A DNA stretch of 5,076 nt from NCBI GenBank assembly GCA_027051315.1, contig JALTZE010000068.1, positions 1 to 5,076 of the forward strand, written 5' to 3'. Numbering within the stretch: position 1 is the stretch's first letter; every line of letters starts with the position of its first letter. The translations under genes were made by a program, and so were the position numbers. This document shows positions 1 through 5,076 of this stretch, in pieces. The DNA is from Micavibrio sp. GTDB lineage: Bacteria; Pseudomonadota; Alphaproteobacteria; Micavibrionales; Micavibrionaceae. The notes beneath the pieces are model-generated. The model was not told the DNA's origin. It searched no databases and saw nothing but the letters and a program-made list of their open reading frames with translations.

Positions 1-87
1 AGCTACACTAACAACAATAGTAAAAAGATAATAATCAAATAATCTAGCCAGAAATCTTTTTAAGGCTTTTTTACTTCTATCAACCAT
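1..87 (-). CDS. RDD-family membrane protein, N-terminal fragment (cut by window edge)
   Basis: An ATG at 85-87 opens a frame of exactly 29 codons that reaches the left edge with no stop, so only the N-terminus is visible. The protein starts with a basic stretch (MVDRSKKALKRF), followed by LARLFDYYLF and then a hydrophobic run (TIVVSVA). A basic lead-in, an Ala-Arg pair (14-15) and an Asp (18) three residues further on, entering the first membrane helix, is the usual opening of the RDD family, which is named for conserved Arg and Asp residues. RDD proteins are small multi-helix inner-membrane proteins, mostly of uncertain function; some are linked to ion or compatible-solute transport. The gap to the stop of the upstream gene is 5 bp and no strong ribosome binding site is present, so translation is probably coupled to that gene. 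The family call rests on about 20 residues and is moderate. Confidence 0.6.
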   Translation of the reverse strand, partial: MVDRSKKALKRFLARLFDYYLFTIVVSVA

Positions 88-92
88 TTAAA

Positions 93-770
93 TTAATACT
101 GCTCTGTTTTAAGTTTTGATTTATCTCTAAAATATAAAATTGCATTAGAACCAAGAAAATTCTCATATTCCCCAATCAACAATTCGTGATTAATTTTATC
201 TTGGTCAACAGATTTCAATACACTTAAAAATATATCTCTATATTTTGGAAATTCTTCCTTAGAAGATGAACATTCACCAATAAGATTATTTCCAGCATAA
301 TAACCAGTAAAGGCAACACTAACTCTTTCTTCATATACTTCTGGATATCCCGTTGTATATGAAGCAATAATATAGCTTGCATATCCTTTGGCAAATCCTG
401 CTCCATCTCTTATCAAATGAACCTTAACATTATCATGTTTTGAAAAATATTGTGTCCAAAAATCCTTACTATAAGCTATTTTTTGGATAGCATCATCATA
501 ACGGCTTGGATATATAAGGAATCGCTTATCTTCACGATGTTTTACAACACAATTTGCCGAAATTTTAGCACCAGGCGCATTAATTCTGATAATTTCATCA
601 TCTTCACGCTTTGAAGTCATGTACCACGTATCAGGAAAACTAAGAGTAACACCAGTATGCGGGTCTTCCCATACAAAATATTCGGCATCAGCCCTATTAG
701 TAAATATAAACAAAGAAATCACCAATAATGACAATAATATAGATTTTTTTAAATTTTCAAATACAAACAT
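93..770 (-). CDS. Exported protein of unknown function (225 aa, signal peptide)
   Basis: I do not recognise this family. With the start at 770 the protein has 225 residues. Residues 1-9 include a basic pair (K8, K9), residues about 10-23 form a hydrophobic core (ILLSLLVISLFIF), and A-D-A at 27-29 gives a good signal peptidase I site before E30, so the mature protein should be periplasmic or secreted. The mature part is soluble and mixed alpha/beta in character, with a V-T-L-S-F-P-D-T-W segment (41-49) near its start. That opening resembles small PsbP/Mog1-like folds, but this is only an impression. The mature part has just two cysteines (C74 and C167), which could form a disulfide in the periplasm. 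The frame stays open up to an ATG at 833, but that ATG has no ribosome binding site, would bury the signal peptide 21 residues in, and coincides with the predicted transcription start. The ATG at 770 has GGAAAG 4 bp upstream. An RDD-type membrane protein follows after 5 bp. Confidence 0.8.
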   Translation of the reverse strand: MFVFENLKKSILLSLLVISLFIFTNRADAEYFVWEDPHTGVTLSFPDTWYMTSKREDDEIIRINAPGAKISANCVVKHREDKRFLIYPSRYDDAIQKIAYSKDFWTQYFSKHDNVKVHLIRDGAGFAKGYASYIIASYTTGYPEVYEERVSVAFTGYYAGNNLIGECSSSKEEFPKYRDIFLSVLKSVDQDKINHELLIGEYENFLGSNAILYFRDKSKLKTEQY

Positions 771-774
771 CTTA

Positions 775-780
775 CTTTCC
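775..780 (-). promoter_or_regulatory. Ribosome binding site that fixes the start at 770
   Basis: GGAAAG lies 4 bp before the ATG at 768-770, on the minus strand. The in-frame ATG at 831-833 lacks any purine-rich sequence at a suitable distance. Together with the position of the signal peptide, this decides in favour of the shorter protein. Confidence 0.6.
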
Positions 781-833
781 GACTTATTTTCAACCCCGAT
801 ATAAAGGTGAATCAAACTAACCCTAATCAACAT

Positions 834-848
834 TGTGCAATCATATCA
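834..848 (-). promoter_or_regulatory. Putative extended -10 promoter for the exported-protein gene
   Basis: Read on the minus strand, TGA-TATGAT (TG at 848-847, hexamer at 845-840) matches the extended -10 form TGnTATAAT with one mismatch in the hexamer. It directly follows a run of eight T (855-848). No good -35 hexamer lies 16-18 bp upstream, which is common for extended -10 promoters. Initiation would fall near 833, giving a leader of about 60 nt before the start at 770. Chance matches are frequent in AT-rich DNA, so this is tentative. Confidence 0.35.
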
Positions 849-897
849 AAAAAAATGCAAACAAGTTATTAACAACTATATTACTGATACATAACAT

Positions 898-1908
898 TTA
901 TGCCCAAAAACCCATCAATTCCTTGGTTTTTTTTACAACTGGTATGGCAAGTTCATTTGCTCTTTCTGCTCCTTTATACAATATGCGGTCTATTTCTGCT
1001 TCATCAGACATAAGCTCATTCATACGTGATGTAATGGGGGTAAGCTTTTCAACAGCCAAATCAGTCAAAGCCTTCTTAAAATCACCAAATCCTTTTCCAC
1101 CAAATTCAGCAGCTACCTCATCAAAACTTTTATCGGCAAGGGCAGCATAAATAGTAATAAGATTCTTGGCTTCAGCTCTATCTTCACATTCTTCTTTACT
1201 GGCAGGAACAGGTAAAGCATCAGTTTTTGCCTTTTTAAATTTCTGCGCTATCAAATCAGCATCATCAGTAAGATTAATACGCGTCATATCCGATACAGCA
1301 GATTTACTCATTTTAGATGTACCATCTCTAAGGCTCATAACTCTTGTTGCCTCTCCCATTATCATCGGTTCTGGCAAAGTAAAAAAATCTTCATCTTTTG
1401 CATATCTGTGATTAAAAGTCCCTGCAATTTCACGGGCAAGTTCCAAATGTTGTTTTTGGTCTTCACCCACAGGAACATGTGAAGCATTATAAACCAAAAT
1501 ATCAGCAGCCATTAACACAGGATAAGAATAAAGCCCCAATGAAGCATTATCACGTTTTTTACCTGCCTTTTCCTTAAACTGCGTCATACGATTCAACCAG
1601 CCAAGAGGAGTCATAGAGGTAAATAACCACATTAATTCCGTATGAGCAGGTACAGCAGATTGCGCAAATATAGTGCATTTATCAGGATTTATTCCCGCAG
1701 CGACATAAGCAGCCGCAATCTCTCTAGTTGCTTTGGCAAGCACAGCAGGGTTATGCCCATTAGTAATAGCGTGAAGGTCAACCGCACAAAATAAACATTC
1801 ATAATCTTCTTCTTGTAACTTAACCCAATTTCTTAATGCCCCCAAATAATTACCAAGATGTAACTGATTTGTCGGTTGCATACCTGACAAGATTCTTTTC
1901 TTTGTCAT
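898..1908 (-). CDS. trpS: Tryptophanyl-tRNA synthetase
   Basis: Cytoplasmic class I aminoacyl-tRNA synthetase that activates tryptophan with ATP and charges tRNA-Trp; essential for translation. At 336 residues it has the normal bacterial length and looks intact. The Rossmann-fold signatures are clear: SGMQPTNQLHLGNY near the N-terminus carries the HIGH-type motif (HLGN, 17-20), and KMSKS is at 199-203. Other family blocks are MTQFKEK (108-114), MAAD (133-136), whose Asp136 corresponds to the residue that contacts the indole nitrogen in the Bacillus enzyme, and VGEDQKQH (147-154). The C-terminal helical part that recognises the anticodon follows from about residue 205. The start ATG (1906-1908) overlaps the murJ stop codon as ATGA and is preceded by AGGAAG at 1915-1920, so expression should depend on the murJ message. 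No transcription-attenuation leader or T-box is visible before it. The identification is firm. Confidence 0.97.
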   Translation of the reverse strand: MTKKRILSGMQPTNQLHLGNYLGALRNWVKLQEEDYECLFCAVDLHAITNGHNPAVLAKATREIAAAYVAAGINPDKCTIFAQSAVPAHTELMWLFTSMTPLGWLNRMTQFKEKAGKKRDNASLGLYSYPVLMAADILVYNASHVPVGEDQKQHLELAREIAGTFNHRYAKDEDFFTLPEPMIMGEATRVMSLRDGTSKMSKSAVSDMTRINLTDDADLIAQKFKKAKTDALPVPASKEECEDRAEAKNLITIYAALADKSFDEVAAEFGGKGFGDFKKALTDLAVEKLTPITSRMNELMSDEAEIDRILYKGAERANELAIPVVKKTKELMGFWA

Positions 1909-1920
1909 TTTTTTCTTCCT
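1905..1920 (-). promoter_or_regulatory. murJ/trpS overlap with internal ribosome binding site (translational coupling)
   Basis: On the minus strand, AGGAAG (1920-1915) lies inside the last codons of murJ and is followed, after 6 nt, by ATGA (1908-1905), in which the trpS ATG and the murJ TGA share two bases in a 4-bp gene overlap. This is the classic arrangement for ribosome re-initiation, so trpS translation is probably tied to that of murJ. Confidence 0.75.
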
Positions 1921-3458
1921 ATATATGATTTAAATTCTTTGAAATTTAATACACCGCTTAAAATAGCAAGCAAAGCATAGATGATTATACCCTGTAAGAC
2001 CAAGATAAAAACCGCCACCATCTGCATAAAGAAACTGCCATCTATGAATAATCCTCTTATTCCATATTTATACGTAATATACAAAACACCCCCCATAATG
2101 CAAGCATTAACGACTATCATAATCGTATTTTTAATAAGCCTTTTATCAAAAATTGCTATCTCCACTCCCCTTAGATAATAAATATATATAACAATCTGCA
2201 CCCAAGCAGTAATACCAGTAGAAAGAGCAATACCCACAACCCCAATCTTCATAGAAAGCACAATGCTAAGCGCAATATTCATCAACGTAGCAACAACAGA
2301 AATCTTAACTGGCGTAGAAGTATCCTGCCTTGCCCAAAAAGCCGTAGCAAACACCTTAATCGCAATATAAGCAGGAAGACCAAGCGCATATCCCACCAAA
2401 ACAGTAGCGGTAACCATACTATCTTCAGCCGTAAATTCTCCCCTTTCAAACAAAACTGTAATAATGGGTATAGGAATAACCGCCAAAGCAATAGCAGCAG
2501 GAATCCCCAAAACAAAACAATATTCCAAAGCTCTATTGAAAAGATTATTAGCATCATCATTATTATTTGCCGCAATCGCCCGTGATAACATGGGAAGCAA
2601 TGCAGTACCAACCGCAATCCCTACAACTCCCAAAGGAAGCTGATTTAATCTATCTGCATAATATAAATAGGAAATTGAACCTTCCTCCAAAAATGAAGCA
2701 ATGACCAAATCAGCAAATAAATTAATATGCATAACCCCTGCTCCAATCAAACCTGGCCCCATTAATTTCAAAACTTTTTTCATTTTTGGGGAAAATCTAG
2801 GTTTTACAATTGGAAGGGGAATTTTTGCTTTTCGTACCGAATATAAAAGCCAAAAAAATTGAACAATACCTGCAACAAGCACTCCATACACCATTGCATG
2901 CCCTGCGCTTTGTGCATAATCTTTTCCAAATAGCAAAGATAATATAAGGCATAAATTAAATAATATAGGAGCAGCAGCAAAAGGTGCAAATTTATCATGG
3001 GCATTTAAAAGACCACCCATAAGAGCCGTCAAAGACATCATAAGCAAATAAGGAAAACTAATTCTTGATAATTCAGTAGCAAGTAGTTGCCTTTGGCTTC
3101 CATCTTCAAAACCAGGGGCAATAAGATTTATAACATAAGGCATCACAGCAATTACCAAAATAGTAAACAGCGACAATCCACAAAACATAAATGAAAAAAC
3201 ATTACCTGCAAATTTTCCTGCTTCTTTTTCTCCCTCTTTTTCCAAAGTTTCAGAATAAATAGGAATAAAAGAAACCGAAAAAGCTCCCTCTGCCGTTACT
3301 CTTCTAAAAAAATTAGGAAGTTTCAAAGCCACAAAAAAAGCATCAGCAACTACACCAGCCCCTAAAAATGCTGCCGTTAATATATCCCGTACTAATCCAG
3401 CAACCCTGCTGACCATAGTAAGCCCCGCAACAGTTGCCATTGCTTTTTTCAAACTCAT
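1905..3458 (-). CDS. murJ: Lipid II flippase MurJ (MviN family)
   Basis: Integral inner-membrane protein of the MOP superfamily that moves the peptidoglycan precursor lipid II from the cytoplasmic to the periplasmic face. The length of 517 residues compares with 511 in E. coli and fits 14 membrane helices; the last two are at about 447-472 and 477-505. The N-terminal block aligns with E. coli MurJ without gaps. The Arg residues shown to be essential there are present at the same numbers (R18, R24, R52, and R270 in YYADRL), and Asp39 is kept. E. coli Glu273 is Gln here (DRLNQLP), which I believe is normal in Alphaproteobacteria. KLPNFFRR (46-53) and AEGAFS (56-61) are further family signatures. 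The start at 3458 preserves the conserved LKKAMATVAGLTMVSRVAGLVRD region; an internal ATG at 3440 would trim it. No clear ribosome binding site precedes 3458. The gene is intact and coupled to trpS. Confidence 0.96.
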   Translation of the reverse strand: MSLKKAMATVAGLTMVSRVAGLVRDILTAAFLGAGVVADAFFVALKLPNFFRRVTAEGAFSVSFIPIYSETLEKEGEKEAGKFAGNVFSFMFCGLSLFTILVIAVMPYVINLIAPGFEDGSQRQLLATELSRISFPYLLMMSLTALMGGLLNAHDKFAPFAAAPILFNLCLILSLLFGKDYAQSAGHAMVYGVLVAGIVQFFWLLYSVRKAKIPLPIVKPRFSPKMKKVLKLMGPGLIGAGVMHINLFADLVIASFLEEGSISYLYYADRLNQLPLGVVGIAVGTALLPMLSRAIAANNNDDANNLFNRALEYCFVLGIPAAIALAVIPIPIITVLFERGEFTAEDSMVTATVLVGYALGLPAYIAIKVFATAFWARQDTSTPVKISVVATLMNIALSIVLSMKIGVVGIALSTGITAWVQIVIYIYYLRGVEIAIFDKRLIKNTIMIVVNACIMGGVLYITYKYGIRGLFIDGSFFMQMVAVFILVLQGIIIYALLAILSGVLNFKEFKSYIGRKK

Positions 3459-3464
3459 GAATAC

Positions 3465-3495
3465 ATTATTACGCCAGAAAATGACTATATTTCAA
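3465..3495 (-). promoter_or_regulatory. Weak candidate promoter for murJ-trpS
   Basis: On the minus strand TTGAAA (3495-3490) resembles a -35 and AATAAT (3470-3465) resembles a -10, with a 19-bp spacer that is longer than ideal. Initiation would fall at or just before the murJ ATG, implying a very short or absent leader, in keeping with the missing ribosome binding site. The -35-like element sits inside the loop of the inverted repeat. In DNA this AT-rich such matches occur by chance. Confidence 0.2.
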
Positions 3496-3512
3496 AAACT
3501 TTATGTCATTTT
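3478..3512. repeat. Inverted repeat in the gap upstream of murJ
   Basis: Perfect 8-bp arms AAAATGAC (3478-3485) and GTCATTTT (3505-3512) flank a 19-bp AT-rich centre. They lie between the stop of the small membrane-protein gene and the murJ start. The arms could form a weak hairpin in RNA, or could be the two half-sites of an operator for a dimeric regulator, overlapping the candidate -35. It lacks the GC-rich stem of a typical intrinsic terminator, though the second arm does end in TTTT. Its function is unknown and chance is possible. Confidence 0.4.
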
Positions 3513-3539
3513 AATGAACTGATACACATTATTACATAA

Positions 3540-3884
3540 TTATATAGATTTAATCGCATCATATGCTAACATTGCTTGAAAATATAAACGATTGGTTAAC
3601 CTTTTTCTTACACAGAAACTAGGGAATGCTTTTTTACCATAAAAGAAAATAGCCCATAAATTATTTGCAACAAGATTTGAAATAATAGCCGCAACTATAA
3701 CTACCCCCATATTTTCAACACCATATGCTAACAAGGCAACTCCGCCAATAGAAATACCTTGCATCAAAACACATCCATAAAACATTTTAAAAGAACTTAA
3801 CCCTATAACTTCACGCATAAAAACTCTCAGCGGAGCCATAATAATATCAATGATAATAGCTAAAACTACATTTACCATATACAT
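3540..3884 (-). CDS. Small integral membrane protein, unknown; possibly AlaE-like
   Basis: A 114-residue protein with about three hydrophobic helices (roughly 1-20, 36-54 and 59-82) and a basic, probably cytoplasmic, tail from about 84 (KK, RKR). The start at 3884 is supported by AGAAGG at 3895-3900, 10 nt upstream; a second ATG two codons later is further from it. An in-frame TAG only eight codons upstream excludes a longer form. I cannot assign it firmly. From memory, the order of features (VN.(V/I)LA, a basic FMR, a Gln before a small-residue helix, then AA..SN.V) resembles the C-terminal two-thirds of E. coli AlaE, an L-alanine exporter of 149 residues, but the first AlaE helices would be missing and the match may reflect membrane-protein composition. 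It follows alkC by 60 bp and precedes murJ by 81 bp on the same strand. It is real by length, ribosome binding site and codon pattern, but the function is open. Confidence 0.72.
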   Translation of the reverse strand: MYMVNVVLAIIIDIIMAPLRVFMREVIGLSSFKMFYGCVLMQGISIGGVALLAYGVENMGVVIVAAIISNLVANNLWAIFFYGKKAFPSFCVRKRLTNRLYFQAMLAYDAIKSI

Positions 3885-3894
3885 AATATATATA

Positions 3895-3900
3895 CCTTCT
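3895..3900 (-). promoter_or_regulatory. Ribosome binding site of the small membrane-protein gene
   Basis: AGAAGG on the minus strand lies 10 nt before the ATG at 3882-3884, separated from it by an AT-alternating spacer. The spacing is long but usable. It favours the first of two closely spaced in-frame ATGs. Confidence 0.5.
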
Positions 3901-3944
3901 TTTGACTATTTATGGATTTGCAGATAAAAACATATTTCTGAAAT

Positions 3945-5039
3945 CTAAGTCAAAATAAAATCACAACCAACTGAAATATCACCATTAATTACAAGTTCTA
4001 TTTTATGTTTTCCCTTGTAATGTTTCCTCGTACTCATCTGAGCAAAGCCATGTTTCTTTGTAATATTAATTTCACCTAATATATTTTCTTTTTCTGCAAT
4101 CTGAAAAACTTTTTTTGAATATCCACCATCTTTTTTAACGTAGTGAATAATATATTCTAAACGAAGTTTCTTTATTCTTTTAGCGCCAAAATCAACTTTA
4201 GCTTTAATTACCGCATCATTACCAATTTTCACTTTATTTGGTATAACAGATATATAAGAACTAACAGCTTTTACTTTCTCAAAACCAAATATAGACATAA
4301 CATCATTTCTACCCTGCTTTAACATAGTACGACAAGCATGCTTTATTACCCTATCTGTAAATTTATTACGACCATACCATTTTTTTGAAATATCTATCAC
4401 AATATCAGGGTTATCTTTTGATATATCATTAAGGTTATTAGCCACAGATTTTCTTACATAATCTTCTCCATCATCTTTCAGATTTTCCAATATAGGAATA
4501 ATAAGCGAAGGACTTTCTTTGAATTCAGGCAAAGCACAAGCCCAAGGTAATCTTGGGCGACATCCTTCCGAAGAAAGCCTCCTAACATGATAATTATCAT
4601 TCATTGACCATTTTAACATTTGCCGCATCATCTTTTCTTTGTCCTTCATGATAAAGGGACGCACAGCAAATTCAGAAGAAGACGTTTTAGTAAAATGCTC
4701 CAAAGCCTTCATAGATAAATCCCAATCATTAAGCCCGTATTTTTCAACAAAATCAGGAAAAAACATCAATAAAAAACCAGACATTTTATGATTAATCAGC
4801 TTTTCAGGAACATTCCACAAAATTTCAATAGCTCGTTTATAATCATCTGGTAAATATTTGTGAATATTCTTTGTAATATGAAACATTCGCTGCTTTAATT
4901 CAAACTCACCCCATTCATCATTTAACACCGATAAAATAAATTTATCAGATTCAAAACCAGAATATTCGCAAGCTATCGCAGCGGCCAAATCCTCAATAAA
5001 TCGCCTATTATAAAAATCTTTAAGCTGTTTTGTTTCCAT
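3945..5039 (-). CDS. alkC: AlkC-type DNA alkylation repair glycosylase (HEAT-like repeats plus C-terminal Ig-like region)
   Basis: Base-excision repair enzyme of the AlkC/AlkD HEAT-like repeat superfamily. Characterised AlkC removes N3-methylcytosine and N1-methyladenine from DNA without flipping the base. Residues 1-255 are alpha-helical repeats. The diagnostic block is VRRLSSEGCRPRLPWA (152-167). The active-site residues I recall for Pseudomonas fluorescens AlkC (Glu121, Arg152, Glu156, Trp164, Asp203) all have counterparts here at a constant offset of two: Glu123, Arg154, Glu158, Trp166 and Asp205. From about 262 to 364 the character changes to beta strands rich in Lys, Val and Ile (for example KIGNDAVIKAKVDF and KHKIELVING), matching the Ig-like domain found at the C-terminus of some AlkC proteins, where it contributes to DNA binding. 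The length of 364 suits that architecture. The ATG at 5037-5039 gives the natural N-terminus; only a weak GAG lies upstream. The gene looks intact, with stop TAG. The substrate call is by family, not shown here. Confidence 0.9.
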   Translation of the reverse strand: METKQLKDFYNRRFIEDLAAAIACEYSGFESDKFILSVLNDEWGEFELKQRMFHITKNIHKYLPDDYKRAIEILWNVPEKLINHKMSGFLLMFFPDFVEKYGLNDWDLSMKALEHFTKTSSSEFAVRPFIMKDKEKMMRQMLKWSMNDNYHVRRLSSEGCRPRLPWACALPEFKESPSLIIPILENLKDDGEDYVRKSVANNLNDISKDNPDIVIDISKKWYGRNKFTDRVIKHACRTMLKQGRNDVMSIFGFEKVKAVSSYISVIPNKVKIGNDAVIKAKVDFGAKRIKKLRLEYIIHYVKKDGGYSKKVFQIAEKENILGEINITKKHGFAQMSTRKHYKGKHKIELVINGDISVGCDFILT

Positions 5040-5076
5040 GCAATCTCATAAAAATATTTATATAGACTTACCTTAT
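5040..5076 (-). promoter_or_regulatory. Upstream region of alkC with a possible -10 element
   Basis: These 37 bases contain no gene I can support. On the minus strand TATAAA (5062-5057) could be a -10 hexamer, which would put initiation about 10 nt before the alkC ATG; the matching -35 would lie beyond the window. An ATG at 5049 is out of frame with alkC. No inducer-type operator is recognisable. Confidence 0.2.

Noticed and set aside
224..406. Minus-strand open frame of 60 codons
   Set aside because: Overlaps the exported-protein gene in another frame, with no ribosome binding site or recognisable content.
619..804. Plus-strand open frame of 61 codons
   Set aside because: Antisense to the signal peptide and leader of the exported-protein gene; low-complexity Asn/Ile translation with no family features.
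848..897. Intrinsic terminator after trpS
   Set aside because: A run of eight T (855-848) follows a possible AGTT/AACT hairpin, but the stem is only four AT-rich pairs and is separated from the T run by several bases. It is too weak to call; the T run may simply be part of the promoter that follows.
833..1150. Plus-strand open frame of 105 codons
   Set aside because: Most of it is antisense to the 3' end of trpS, where the conserved TrpRS frame is unambiguous. The translation is serine- and alanine-rich without domain character, and no convincing ribosome binding site precedes it.
1166..1411. Plus-strand open frame of 81 codons
   Set aside because: Lies wholly antisense within trpS across the KMSKS region; a shadow of the real gene.
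1981..2178. Plus-strand open frame of 65 codons
   Set aside because: Antisense to the C-terminal helices of murJ; its hydrophobic look comes from the complementary membrane-protein codons.
2282..3004. Two minus-strand open frames of 111 and 66 codons inside murJ (2282-2617 and 2804-3004)
   Set aside because: Out-of-frame readings of murJ. The leucine-rich translation is what shifted codons of an AT-rich membrane protein produce.
3463..3535. Small transposable element (MITE) with target duplication
   Set aside because: Inverted arms flanked by direct repeats suggested a MITE, but the direct repeats do not abut the arms (gaps of 5 and 13 bp) and the whole unit is only 73 bp with no second copy in the window.
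3933..3945. Hairpin ATTTCAGAAAT as a terminator for alkC
   Set aside because: The palindrome has 5-bp arms with a single central base, so it cannot form a proper RNA loop, and the T-run after it is short.
1..5076. CRISPR array, tRNA or rRNA gene, insertion sequence, phage or defence genes
   Set aside because: No spaced direct-repeat array, cloverleaf, rRNA-like block, transposase or defence-type domain was seen on either strand.

Overview
This window looks like part of an AT-rich alphaproteobacterial chromosome. The evidence is the adjacent murJ-trpS pair, which from memory sits in a glnD-murJ-trpS-usp order in many Alphaproteobacteria, and protein details typical of that class, such as DRLNQLPLGV in MurJ and MSLRDGTSKMSKS in TrpRS. 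The low GC (judged by eye, not computed) would fit a host-associated or gut lineage, but the genus cannot be named. All supported genes lie on the minus strand, so they are read from high to low coordinates.

In order of transcription the window holds: (1) a 364-residue AlkC-type DNA glycosylase with a HEAT-like repeat body and a C-terminal beta-rich region that fits the Ig-like domain of AlkC; (2) a 114-residue three-helix membrane protein with a weak, possibly chance resemblance to the C-terminal part of the L-alanine exporter AlaE; (3) an 81-bp gap with an inverted repeat and a flanking direct repeat; (4) murJ, the lipid II flippase; (5) trpS, tryptophanyl-tRNA synthetase, whose start codon overlaps the murJ stop as ATGA; (6) a gap with a plausible extended -10 promoter; (7) a 225-residue exported protein of unknown function; and (8) after 5 bp, the first 29 codons of an RDD-family membrane protein that runs off the left edge.

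murJ-trpS is clearly one translationally coupled unit (cell-wall precursor export plus an essential aminoacyl-tRNA synthetase). The exported protein and the RDD protein appear to form a second small unit. alkC and the small membrane protein are co-directional and 60 bp apart, so they may share a transcript. No tRNA, rRNA, CRISPR, insertion sequence, phage gene or defence system was seen. No gene-free stretch reaches 300 bases; the longest is about 127 bp. This is mostly ordinary housekeeping DNA. I did not find a convincing undescribed system; the points most worth checking are the AlkC domain layout, the short membrane protein, the murJ leader and the exported-protein/RDD pair.
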